Below are positions 12,188 through 23,013 of a stretch of 64,000 nt of DNA, one piece after another. Position numbers and translations under genes: made by a program. The stretch is taken from positions 1-64,000 of the forward strand of contig JAJSPD010000068.1 of assembly GCA_021307315.1 (NCBI GenBank), written 5' to 3'. Position 1 is the stretch's first letter. Each line of letters starts with the position of its first letter. This DNA comes from Bisporella sp. PMI_857 (Eukaryota > Ascomycota > Leotiomycetes > Helotiales > Helotiaceae). The notes beneath the pieces are model-generated. The model worked only from the letters and a program-made list of their open reading frames with translations, was not told where the DNA came from and did no database searches.

Positions 12188-14752
12188 TCAACAGATTGTG
12201 ATTACTTTGGAAATTGTGTCTGATGCTTGAAATCGAGCAAAGGCTTCCCCATTCATTACCCCTGGCACATAAACTCCCCCTTTCAACTCATACGCGCCGT
12301 CACAGCTGGGGGATGCTCGTAAGATAACTGGCATTGTGCAACCATGTAGAAGGAAAATCTCATCGCCAGGGCGAGCATGCCCAATGCAAGTACCAACGTG
12401 CCCTTCGCACGTAGTCAGCAATCTTGCAAGCGTTACGGTACGGTCGGGAATATTTGGCAAAGCAACCGAATGAGGGTCTACATCTTTGAAATCCGGCGGA
12501 AATAGGTCCTTGAATGCCGTTCCCCAGAGGTTAAAGTTTGCGAATGCCTCTCGGACGCTATTCAACGTTGATAGTCCCGGATCGTCGATAAACGACGCTG
12601 ACACATACTGAATTCGCTGGAGCCTAAGCTCTTGCTGCTCAATGTTCAGATTATATGGTATGTCAAATATGCTGTAACCTTCGCGTTCGAACTTCACGCC
12701 GAGACACTGGAAGCATTCCATCAATGCCATTTTGAGACTTAACAAATGGTCATATTTGTGCCAAGTCGCAGAGGGTGGTAGCTCCGTGACTTGAGAGTCT
12801 TCAGTGTCCGGTATGTGCCGACTTTTCAAGATCCTTAGCTCCTCACGCGCGTTTAGTAGGCGCTGTTGCACATCAATGCTTTGATTATAGGTGATAACAT
12901 TTTCAAGAAATGCTACCTCTTTGGCCTTGTACTCAATTGAGATTTCGCATACAGGTCGTGTTGCCTGGCTAATTGTATCCAGACGATATCCCCGACATAC
13001 AAGGAGATGTTTCCCTGTTTTGGCGTCTCTGCTGAAAGTTGCTTCGGCAGTTGTGCCAGGACATGCAGAGGGCTCAGACATCAGTGGCCATCCGTAATGT
13101 GCAGAACTGTATGGCAATGTCAAATTTGGCACCCACGTGGGCCACTCGCTGAGGCCAAAGATCGGTGCTGAGAGTTGATGAAGAATGAAAGACAGATCGT
13201 TCGTACTCCTTATGTGTGCCTTCGTAAAATCGGCCATTACATCGACAAATTTATTCCCTGGCGCGTACTCGACGTTGATTTGTGCTTTGAACTTTTTAGG
13301 CAAAAGGTTCATCATGCCATATACTAAGTCTCGTGGATCAGTGGCCCTGCTTCCACTTGGGATGCGGAACCACAGCGCATTAGTTTGGGGGACTTCACGA
13401 TCATCGTTTTCACACTCCAATCTGGCGTAATGAAGAGCCATCAACTTTTTGACTGCAACCTGGACGTCTTCCATATTAAGATATTGCACATCTCCATCAG
13501 ATCTCGGGTTCAGTAAGAGTTGCAGATTCAACCTTTTCCCATTTTGAAGCATTCTAGAGCCGAGAATTGGCCCACATCTGAGCAGTTCAGGTAGAGAGAA
13601 CCGACGCGCTCCACACACTGCAATGGCTCTGTCTCCACCTAGGCAGATTTCCTGTGCGATCCAGATACGTTTCCAATATGGCCGCATAAGCAATCGGGCA
13701 ACTCCAATAACGGCATCTAAGTTCATCCGTTCCAAAAATTGGTGGCTGATTGATTGTGCTGCGCCGCGACTGAAAATCCGACCAATTGTGGACATGAATT
13801 CGAGCGTCTCGCCACTGTCGTCAGAGCTGTCTCCTAGAAAAGATATTACGCGCTCGGCTTTCTTGTAAATATCTCCCATGCGCTTGACCTCGATGTTCTT
13901 TTCGAGGACATCGCTTTGGTTGATGCAAAGAGCATCCACCCATATCCGAGTCCCATGTTGGATTTCGGGGATTTCTCGAACAGTCCGTAACGCCTTTTCT
14001 AGATTCGCTTCAACGAGAATTGGGGTGCCATTGACCACTATCTCAACCTTTTGGCTGTGAGTTGTTCCAAACATGTCATTGACTTCGCTAGGTGAGATAC
14101 CAGCAACCTCAAAACATTGCTGAGGTGTCAACCCGGATGCTATGCCTTTCTCTTCCAGATCTCGATGACTCCGGTCAGGAAAGATCTTGTTAGGATCAAT
14201 ATGGTCTTTCCAGAGATATGACAATGCAAAGTAGCCAAGAGCACGATTCTCAACATGCTCTTGGCTACCACTCAAAGGAGTCCAAATCCAAGTTTGAAGC
14301 CAATCTTTCAACTCCCGGTCAGCTACTGCTTCTGATTCAGGAGGAAGCCAGGCCTTCATTTTCTCATCACTTGACTTGTACAGCAACTCAAGTGTCTCTT
14401 TTCTTCTAGGGTCCATTTCAAACTGGCTTTCTGTATTGGTTCTGATGTGCTTTGCCAGCGCATCTTTGGCCCTAGAAACATAAGCCTCTGGAGCCGTGTC
14501 TGGATCATTTTCGGCTTTATTGCGTACTGTGTCCTGCAGCATATAGTCCAAAATGTTATTGAGGGCTGTGTTCTGTTGACTTGAGCCTGTATACAATCGA
14601 TCCAGGGACTCATACTCGAGTTGGCAATGAATTGTTCCAGGGGCAAACTTGAGAGGATCTTGCAGCTCTTCAGGCGTGATTTCAGGCGCTAGGATTTTGA
14701 GCAGACGAATCTCGCTGCGTGAGCGATCAAGTGGACGATATGTGATTGTCAT
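12188..14752 (-). CDS. HET-domain (heterokaryon incompatibility) protein
   Basis: Single-exon frame of 854 aa from the first ATG (MTITYRPLDRSRSEIRLLKI). The frame is open 38 codons further up but only to a TTG. HET-domain hallmarks run from about residue 174: YFALSYLWKDH, an unusual insertion of about 50 residues, then VNGTPILVEANLEKALR, RIWVDALCINQSDVLEKN, MGDIYKKAERVISFLG, YWKRIWIAQEI and DPRDLVYGMMNLLP. The C-terminal half has WPTWVPNL and a beta-rich end with LKGGVYVPGVMNGEAF, as is common in this family. HET proteins trigger cell death on fusion with unlike strains or act in related recognition. The partner here is not visible, and no second recognition gene adjoins it. Confidence 0.92.
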   Translation of the reverse strand: MTITYRPLDRSRSEIRLLKILAPEITPEELQDPLKFAPGTIHCQLEYESLDRLYTGSSQQNTALNNILDYMLQDTVRNKAENDPDTAPEAYVSRAKDALAKHIRTNTESQFEMDPRRKETLELLYKSSDEKMKAWLPPESEAVADRELKDWLQTWIWTPLSGSQEHVENRALGYFALSYLWKDHIDPNKIFPDRSHRDLEEKGIASGLTPQQCFEVAGISPSEVNDMFGTTHSQKVEIVVNGTPILVEANLEKALRTVREIPEIQHGTRIWVDALCINQSDVLEKNIEVKRMGDIYKKAERVISFLGDSSDDSGETLEFMSTIGRIFSRGAAQSISHQFLERMNLDAVIGVARLLMRPYWKRIWIAQEICLGGDRAIAVCGARRFSLPELLRCGPILGSRMLQNGKRLNLQLLLNPRSDGDVQYLNMEDVQVAVKKLMALHYARLECENDDREVPQTNALWFRIPSGSRATDPRDLVYGMMNLLPKKFKAQINVEYAPGNKFVDVMADFTKAHIRSTNDLSFILHQLSAPIFGLSEWPTWVPNLTLPYSSAHYGWPLMSEPSACPGTTAEATFSRDAKTGKHLLVCRGYRLDTISQATRPVCEISIEYKAKEVAFLENVITYNQSIDVQQRLLNAREELRILKSRHIPDTEDSQVTELPPSATWHKYDHLLSLKMALMECFQCLGVKFEREGYSIFDIPYNLNIEQQELRLQRIQYVSASFIDDPGLSTLNSVREAFANFNLWGTAFKDLFPPDFKDVDPHSVALPNIPDRTVTLARLLTTCEGHVGTCIGHARPGDEIFLLHGCTMPVILRASPSCDGAYELKGGVYVPGVMNGEAFARFQASDTISKVITIC

Positions 14753-16771
14753 GATTTTGAAGTCGAAGATTGAGTATATCAACCTGTGGGATACTAAGTC
14801 TTTCGTGTTTCCGAATTGGGCGAGGATCGTCTGGATAGCGGGGCTGGGGAGATTGATGGTATGCAATAATTGAAGAGCTTATGGCGCGGAAAGTGTGTTG
14901 TCGAGCTGAAGCTGAAAGGAGTGCAAGGACCCGCCTAACTTGATAGGGCAAGTGTTCTGGATGCCTTAGGTTATAAGGCATAGCATCGTGACCCGACGCT
15001 AAAGGCGTTAATTAGGCACCCTACGTTGGGAAAGGAACGGAGTTCTTGGAAGCGTAGTAAAAAGGGGGTTTCAAGACTAATCTTCACAAAATAACGTCAG
15101 TAGCAAGGTTGTACTCTAGGTGGAGATCGCTCGTGGTCCATTCAAAGTGCGCAGCCCACCACGCTTTCTTTGAAAGCCAATTTCAACGATGTTTTTCAGA
15201 ATTATTTTGTATCTAATATGCGGAAACCATAATGTAATAATAGGAGTACTGCTATATGAGAAAGAGTTATTTAGCGTTGAGCGATTTGTAAAGGAGAGCT
15301 TGAAAAGTGATACACTGCCGTCCCCGTTTGAAAAGACCCTCGACTAGCTTCCACAAAGAGGTTGTGATAACCAGACTGAAACTACCTCTGTAGCCCTGTC
15401 ACCACGTAACCACCTGGATAGTCGCATCGCATCTCCAATCAAGTGTTTACATATATCTGTAGATTTAGAAGAACCTGCCTGGAAGCAAGATCGGCTAGAA
15501 AAGACGATGTATCCTGAAACAAACTCCAGTAAATCTGGTCCGATTTCAGGCACTGCATTCTTGCTCGGGCGGAGGGCCCGCATTCAGGCGCGATCAAGGC
15601 TTTAATACGCGCAGATACAGAGCGGGATATGGATGGTAGCATCATCGCTCTTGCTGGCGGTGGTGCTTTGTAGGCGGTGTATTCCCAGGTATGTGGAAGC
15701 ACGCGACCAACCAGTCACAGTGCGCGAGCAGCCATATGTATAGGAGATCAAGACTGTCACGAATGCCTGAGCACGCAGAGCAGATAAGCACGTTCGTTCA
15801 TCTAGCTGACCCGCTGTGCCCTCGCTTATGATTTTCGAATCGCGTGCAAGCAGCTGGTAATCTTCGCTACAAGCCAGACTTACGAAGCTATACTGTTTGT
15901 GGCTGTGTCTTACAGGCCGCAGCTGCAACCCTTATTCGTCGATTGCTCTCGATGCACAGAGGTAATTGCAATAGCGTAATCATAATAAGAAGAACGTAGA
16001 AAATCTCGGGATAGTTTCTTTACGCGCTGATCTATATCTAATGGGGTTTCCTGCACAATGATTGAATACTCAACAGCGGGCCACCAACTGGAAGGGCTTA
16101 GGACAACCCGCACTCAAGGTATAAAATAGTATTGTGCGGTAAGCAGTGGTCATTTTCGATTTAATATAGTATCAAAATGAATTTTGAAGCTTGCGCTCCG
16201 TATTCTAAGAATACTTCTACTCTTAGCTCAAAGTTGACATTGTTCAGTGGAAAGACGCTGGTGAGTTCTCAGGACCCAGGGTTTCTCGCGTCGTAGGGGG
16301 GGGGGGGGGGACGTTATTGGTTAAAAAAATAGGTTCGAATATAAAATAGTGCTATAGTCAAATATACGCGAACACACCGTGTTTCATTTATTTCTAAGCA
16401 GTATATTAATCGTTTCCATCTATCCACCTAAAGTTTCTCTGCGCTTCACTGACATATTAGAACAGAATAGCTACATGTGCATATTAGCGTTTTATTTCCT
16501 CATTATTTGATATACTTCGAAAGTATGTCTGGAATTTATTGAACATGCTGATAAATTTTCCGCCAGAGCGCTTGCAGATTACACCCAATCCGAATGTTCC
16601 TATGTCGATGAACGCTTGAAGCGACACGAAATAAATCATGTAAAAAAAACTACAACAGTAACAAGGATTGGATACACTTCAATTCTTTGGTAGCCTGCCC
16701 CCCATTTCTACCAACAGCACCCCCTGAAACATTAACCCAGGGGAATCATCATATATACATGAGACAAGCAA
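14753..16771. other. Intergenic, includes GC-rich unassigned frames and a poly-G run
   Basis: Overlapping minus-strand frames at 15344-16113 (79-108 codons) do not join into a protein I can recognise. A run of 15 G occurs at 16296-16310. The rest is AT-rich; the right end is the 3' flank of the laccase gene. Confidence 0.45.
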
Positions 16772-18868
16772 CTAAATACCGGAATCCTCCCGAACAACGT
16801 TGTTGGCATCGGCGTAAGATTCCCAAGCGGCACAAGTCGAGTTCAGAACATCTGTATCGATCAAACCTGGGATTTCGCTCTTTCGCTCGAGGATTTGTAG
16901 TGCAAGGCCTAGGTAATCAGAGAGTCAAAATTTGCTCATTCTAGAAAGTGTCTTTGGGCTAAAGGGGGCATTGGGGGAAGTGTACGATAAGAGGACAATG
17001 AACTGATTATCCTACCTTCACTTGTATGCCATCCGATATGGCAATGCATCAACCACGCGCCTGGATTATCCGTGTAAAAGGCAATGACAAGATATCCAGC
17101 AGCAGGCAGCATAGCGACATCACGACGAGGGGGGTTGGTGAGGTTTATGGTGGTAGAATCAGTATAGGTGCCAGTGCCCTGGGCGAGGACATAAAAATCG
17201 TGCCCATGAAGGTGGATAGGGTGAGGGGCAGCGAGGGCAGTTTCCATAATAAAATAGACCCATTCATTTGCGTTGTCCAGCTCGATAACGTGGTTGTTGG
17301 TAGTGAAGTCGGCACCGTCGATGACTTGTTGGACAGTGGGGGTCGCCCAATCCACCTCGAATGTTGTGCCAGCCATATACCATTTGACAACATTACCGAG
17401 TGTCGTGCTTACGAAACCGAGAGTCACGGCGAAGTCATCTTCAATCTCATCTGCTGCAGCGTTCAAGGCGACATATGGAACCAAGTTTGTCATGGCCTCA
17501 TCATCACAGTTGTCCTCGTAAGTGTATGCAGATGAAGTTGGCTCCGAGGTGTCCGCAGCATCATATTTAACAATTCCCTTAATATTGTCCGTATTGTCAT
17601 TGTCTGAGCAGAAAATCTGGGGAATTGCCCTCAGCCAGTAGTTGCCTGATGTTTCGGTGGCAGTGACAATGATATCGTAGCGTTGGCCCATGCCAATGCT
17701 AACCATTTGTGTACTGTACGGAACAATCGGTACTAGGTCATGGGCGATAACTGTAAGGTTGTGGTTGTCAATCATGAATTTAAAGTGGGTATCGATAGCC
17801 GCATTAACGAGTCGGATCCTGTAAGAAGTCCCAGCCGAGAAGGTAACGTTAAATCGTTGCCCAACGTCGCCATAGACGTTAGTACCATTAATCAGGCCGT
17901 TGTCTAATGTGGGAGGGCCATTGCTCTCTGCGTCAAGGTACATGGCATCAGCAGTCTCATGTGCTATATAGCGGTCAGTTATTGGTCGTTGGTGTTTATT
18001 TCTGGGGTTAAGAACTTACTCCAATCATTTAAGAACAAAACTCCAAGGTCCTCGTCGTAGTTTGCAGAGGCGGGTCCGTTGATAATAATCCCACCTAAAA
18101 CGCCTTCCCATGCTTGAAGGGCGAAATGGGAGTGGTACCATGTAGAACCATATCTAATTTTTTCTGGTTAGAGACTGTTAGGCTTGGGATTTGGAACACT
18201 GTACTGTAAAGCGCGCCACTCCTACAGCACTAGTTAGTCATTTTATTTTCAGTAGTAACAGGTGCAAGTGAAGGGGAGTATATGGCGGGAAAGGAAGGAG
18301 CTGGCTATCCTTACATAAGTTATAGATTGTCCTGGGGCCACCGGGCATTGAGTAATAGAAGCAACTCCATCTTGCTGATTAGTGTAATTCTGGCGAATAC
18401 CTGAAATGGGTGTTAGCTAAAACAATGACGCGTAAGTGCTTCGCATAGCAAACCGTGGAAATGGAGACTAGTCCCATTGTTTTCAAGGCCGTTGTAAAGG
18501 TGAACTTCTAAAGAGACGTTAGTATAGGGTAAGGCCAACTAGAGAACTTCATGCCACTTACTGACTGTGTCTCCCCAATTCGCAATAATAGTAGGTCCAG
18601 GAAAGGTTCCATTGACTGTAAGAACGTTTCTCTCCACGCCATCCAGTGCTGCAGTAGTATTGACAAGCTCGAGCCAGTACTCAACCGTCACACCCGTATC
18701 AGGGGCCTCGTCATAGTAGTTAGTCGAAAGGTCGTAGTCACCCCAACAAGAACGATCAGTGGCAGAGTTGGTACATCTCTTTCCAAGACCGGAATTGGAG
18801 GAGGTAGGAGCAGCGTTTATCTGCGAAGCGATTATGGCCAGACTGGAGACCAACGTGGAGAAGTGCAT
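16772..18868 (-). CDS. Laccase (secreted multicopper oxidase)
   Basis: Seven exons give 560 aa: 18868-18562, 18507-18454, 18400-18315, 18221-18205, 18153-18020, 17963-17016, 16908-16772 (1683 nt). One exon is only 17 nt (EWRAL plus part of Gln) and completes TYEWRALQYGSTWYHSHF. All four copper motifs are present: HFHG, WYHSHF, HPIHLHGH and HCHIGWHTSEGLAL. The residue ten after the T1 Cys is Leu. A signal peptide (MHFSTLVSSLAIIASQINAA) is followed by a KR Kex2 site. The C-terminus ends DSGI, the plug tail of asco-laccases. The enzyme oxidises phenols with O2 outside the cell; pigment, lignin or detoxification roles cannot be told apart here. Introns are 51-107 nt, all GT-AG. Confidence 0.96.
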
Positions 18869-19911
18869 CTTGAGATGTTGCAACGAGTGACTTAGATGCG
18901 GTGAAGAAATAAATGAGTGAGAATGCAGAACCTAAGGAGAGATGGTTCTGGATATAGCTGAAAAAGAACAACGGATCGTTGATGATGGGAGGAAGGAAAC
19001 AGCAAAGTACCAACATTATATACAACTCTAAATCTGAGAGCATGTGGAGCTCTAGTTTATATCTAAACATAGCAGTGATCTAATGGAGCCATTTCCAAAT
19101 GGAACACTCCAAATCAGGGCCATGAAGCCATCCGTACTCCTGGTCGTTCTGAGCGCCATATGTTCGTCAGCGTTCACATCTAAACGGGGATGAATTTGGA
19201 GTTCTGGCGAGGGTAACAATGCGTAGCCTTCATCTCTTTGCAAACTCACCAGGACCTTTCCCAACTCATTTCCGAATTGGACGCATTTATGATCTCAACC
19301 CTCGCGGCCACGTAATAGCCAAACTGATTAGGGAAATGCACGCTATTTGGAGTGATACTCTGATCCCCGTTATCGCAATGGCCGGTGGTGTACGGTACCG
19401 ATGTCTACCGAAGTACAGAAGGGATGTCTAAGAACTGGTGGCGCATTAAAGCCTGCAGTATTAATAGTGCGGGGAACCACATCCTCCCTGAAGAAGCATT
19501 GACCACTGCTTCGGGCATCACTCCCGAAGGAGCTTGCATGAACTAAATTTTCCTGGCTTCCGTGCCGCCGATTGATCTAGACACAATCACTGAGCACAGT
19601 CACTGAACTATTGAGTATTCATAATAAGGGAGAGACGTAACAAGAGGGGTTTGTACACGTACCTCACTTAGAAACGACATTCTGATCTGATAGATACAGG
19701 GCTCTGGAGATAATCTTAGATCCCCCTTGGTGGAACGCATTTGTTCTCGGCCCCTCCCGAGACTACTGAGCACCTGTCGCCCGATCGATACATAACCACC
19801 ATCTATCGCTATGAAGATATTCTGTTTCAAGGTCGCTCAACTTCACTCGTTTATCCCTCTTTAGTCATTGGCATTTTTTAGCAGTCAGTCCCTCGCTACA
19901 GTTATTCCATT
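18869..19911. promoter_or_regulatory. Divergent upstream region of laccase and a secreted-protein gene
   Basis: No gene is supported. A TATATAATG-like box on the minus strand near 19013-19022 lies about 150 bp before the laccase ATG. The right part precedes the plus-strand gene at 19912. Shared regulation is possible but not shown. Confidence 0.4.
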
Positions 19912-20543
19912 ATGTTGTGTGATCTCTCCAAAGGCCTTTTTCTTCTTGCATTCTGCAGCCTGTCTTCCGCAAATTCCATGGCTTGGAACAGAAGACGAGA
20001 CACTACCGGTAGCGGTATCTCTCTGTACGCATATGGCGGAGGAACTAATGGCGCACCTGTCTTTTATGACAATGGTAGGGTTTTCACGTCTATAGAGCCC
20101 GATGTTTGCTAATAGCCTCAGGGTTGGCCTATATCGGATACCCAGCACTTTCCAGCGCATCTACAAACATTACGTTCACCGTAGATACCAATGCAGCCGC
20201 TGATCCTTGGTACATTGCCGCCAACACAACAGACTCTGTCAATAGCACAGCAGCATTTACCGGAAGCCCTATGTTCTACATCGTGCCAACCGACGGCTCG
20301 TTTGAACAGGCCGGATTCGCGGCCAACGCTAGTGCTGTGCCTGCCGGGGGCAAGACAACTGGATTCTCCTGGTTTGGAACGTCCGTCGCATTTGCCGGCA
20401 GCGAATCTGACTTTGAGATGGCATTCTGGGCCGTCAATACTAACACGACTGGTATTTGGTCGCTGTACTGGAGCAAGAACAATACTAATGTCGACAATTC
20501 TGTTTCTATTGTTCTGAAAAGCACGCCACCAGTATCCATATAG
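19912..20543 (+). CDS. Small secreted protein, unknown function
   Basis: Two exons, 19912-20074 and 20122-20543, give 194 aa. The 47-nt intron has a GTAGGG donor, GCTAAT branch and CCTCAG acceptor. A TAG acceptor six bases earlier would add Ala-Ser. Residues 1-22 (MLCDLSKGLFLLAFCSLSSA) form a signal peptide. The mature part starts with YAYGGGTNGAPVFYDNG and AYIGYPALSSASTNITFTVD. It is rich in Asn-X-Ser/Thr sites and has no paired cysteines apart from the signal region. The beta-rich glycoprotein look fits a family of secreted fungal proteins I cannot name. It is transcribed away from the laccase. Confidence 0.75.
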
Positions 20544-21900
20544 ATGGCATTTGGAGATGGATACTATGGCAAGAAGGCGGAAGATGGTTGGTGGACATGT
20601 TGAGGATAGTGATTCGCCGAATCACTTGATGGATCGGATGTCTTAGGTCTCCTTTGTCGTTTTATGTCAATATCCTACCAAGTTCTTGCAGCCGAATGTT
20701 GAGATTTGATCTATTTACCCTGAATGACTTTCACTCTCCTGATTGCATATATTTATATATGACTTTCTTTTTCATTGCTTGAAGGCATTGAATCCAACTC
20801 CAAACATCCTATCTCTGTAATTGTCTACATGTCTAGTACAGTTAGGCATCTAGCACGCTGAAGAGTAACTTATACGTGGTTATATATTTTGAGCCAAGAT
20901 AATCCCATATATTAAAAACTTACCGGCTCAAACATTTTAATATATGGCATGTCCTTCTGGAAAGTTCATGGGTAAACAGTAAAGTATAGTCACCCAATTT
21001 AGCACGTCACGTATTACAAGGCTGAGACTGAACATTGCTTTTATCCTGCCTCCTTATTCCACCTTTGGATTAAATCTTCAGTTCGTATTCGGAGCTCGGA
21101 GCGAGTGTACGTCATGTAATCGGTAGATGGCAAGCTGTGTCAAGGAAAACGAAACTAGGGTTTCACTGTTTGACGGTATTTGACGGTGCTTGCATGCAGT
21201 TACTCAAGTTGTGCAACCCCATACTACAAATTGCAAGGACGTCGAGTAGTCGTTCGGCCCTTTTTGAGTAGTGTGGAGATACATATTCGTACACCCAGCT
21301 CCATGGTCACTGCCAGCACGTTGCATCAAGCATGTCGGTTACGTACACGCTGGTGAGCCGGCGCATGTTAATTTTTGCTGCTAACTGGTAACGGAGTAAT
21401 GCTCCAATAATTTGCAAGGACAGGGAGTTTGCGATTGCATTTAGTGGCTGTGCATTGACCTTGGAATGCTTCATTCGTCCCTAAACCATCACCACGGCTG
21501 AATGCTTCCGATACCCTCCACCCACCTAACTCCTGTAAACGAAGCTTATTTTTATGAGGCTCTGCTCCACAGGTGGCTGCGTGAACGCAACAGGGGTTTT
21601 GATCTGACAGGACACTTTTAATTGTATCAAGCTTCAAGCCAAGGCGTGGCTTGGCATCTTGGTCAAAACACGAATCTTAGCTTCTTTTGGTGGATCTTTC
21701 TCGACACTCGTCAACTAACCTCACCCTAGCTTCACCCACTCCTACCCGGCTCAGCAGCAAAATTCTCTCTTCTCTCGGATCGCTGGTCAACTCCAGCAAC
21801 GGCCCATCTGTCAATAGTTTCAAATCGTCCACAACAACAATAACACGCTCTACCCCAATCATGGCTGGCTCCAGAAGTCGACGCGGTACATTTCCAAGTC
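20544..21900. other. Intergenic, no supported gene
   Basis: AT-rich after 20700. Short frames at 21368-21860 lie in the upstream region of the next gene and overlap each other. Nothing recognisable. Confidence 0.5.
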
Positions 21901-23013
21901 ATGGCACATTCGCCCTCATCTAATACCTCACCTCTTACCTTCTTGTCTCTACCACGCGAGATACGCGACGCGATATATAGCATTACCCTTTGCTCCTCTT
22001 CGCCAATCACTGTGTGGAAAGGCGAATGCGTTTACGAGCCACAATTCTCAACCGCAGATCCCACAGAGTATGATGACTCCGCCAATCGCACGTACATCTG
22101 GCGCCGATTGATCGACCAATCTGCCGCCATCAGCAGCCTCTCAGCCCTCGTTACGAATCTCCTATTCTGCACCAGCATCATCAGCCAAGAAGCAGCGGAG
22201 GTCTTCTACAAAAAGAATACATTCTTCTTCCTCGGCGAGCATAACTGGGACCCAGTCCTCTTGTGGCTGCAAACGATCGGCGCGAAAAATCGAAATCATC
22301 TCTCGTCTCTGGCTGTTGACGTGTACAAACCCGACCAGGTGTGGCAGCGTTTCAACGGTGAGAGAGTTCAACAACTGAATGGCTCCACCAAAGAGAAAAT
22401 ATATCCTCGCTCTCCACATCTAGGTGTTCGTATGCGCCCTTTCAAGTACGGTCTAGTCGATAGCATCAACCCTGCGGTGCAAACCATTTTTCAGCTGTTA
22501 GGACAAAGGACCTCAACGCAACAGCTCAAAGTTGCCTTCAACATATGCGATGAGTACCCTGGACAGGGATCTATAATTGAGGATGGAGTTCAGTACCCGG
22601 AGAATGGTTGGCATAGTATGGACCTCCCGAATTTGGTAGAGAAATTTCGAACGATATACGCATGGGGACCTGGCCCTTTCGATGCAGAGCCAACATTTGA
22701 TGTATTGTGGAGAGGCGAGTGTCATTCCCTGTTATGGCGCAAGCAAGATGAGACTGTCAGTCGAATTGTGATCTTGGATCACTTACAGAACATAGAGAAC
22801 CATGGCTGGGAGATAGATCTTCAGCTCATGAAGGAAGATGCCTCTAAATGGACTCCCCACGATGATTCCGCTGACATTCCTACATATACATTGAGAAGAA
22901 AGAAGCTCGATGAGCCGCTCATGGGCGACGATCCCAATCCATATTCGGGCATCTTCATTCGTCCAGGTTCCGAAGAGGCGGATATGGAGAAGGTGACGGG
23001 ATGGTATTCATGA
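21901..23013 (+). CDS. Uncharacterised fungal protein with LPREIRD-type N-terminal motif
   Basis: Intronless frame of 370 aa. The ATG at 21901 is chosen because an ATG 40 bases upstream reads into a stop after 20 codons. The N-terminus FLSLPREIRDAIYSITLCSS matches the short motif that opens many F-box-like/2EXR-type fungal proteins of unknown role. A helical part with SIISQEAAEVFYKKNTFFF follows, the usual second hallmark of these proteins. No enzyme motif is seen. It is probably a cytosolic or nuclear adaptor; the partner is unknown. Confidence 0.85.
   Translation: MAHSPSSNTSPLTFLSLPREIRDAIYSITLCSSSPITVWKGECVYEPQFSTADPTEYDDSANRTYIWRRLIDQSAAISSLSALVTNLLFCTSIISQEAAEVFYKKNTFFFLGEHNWDPVLLWLQTIGAKNRNHLSSLAVDVYKPDQVWQRFNGERVQQLNGSTKEKIYPRSPHLGVRMRPFKYGLVDSINPAVQTIFQLLGQRTSTQQLKVAFNICDEYPGQGSIIEDGVQYPENGWHSMDLPNLVEKFRTIYAWGPGPFDAEPTFDVLWRGECHSLLWRKQDETVSRIVILDHLQNIENHGWEIDLQLMKEDASKWTPHDDSADIPTYTLRRKKLDEPLMGDDPNPYSGIFIRPGSEEADMEKVTGWYS

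Noticed and set aside
16331..16345. GGTTCGAAT, a tRNA B-box word
   Set aside because: The flanks do not fold into a cloverleaf and there is no A box at the right distance.
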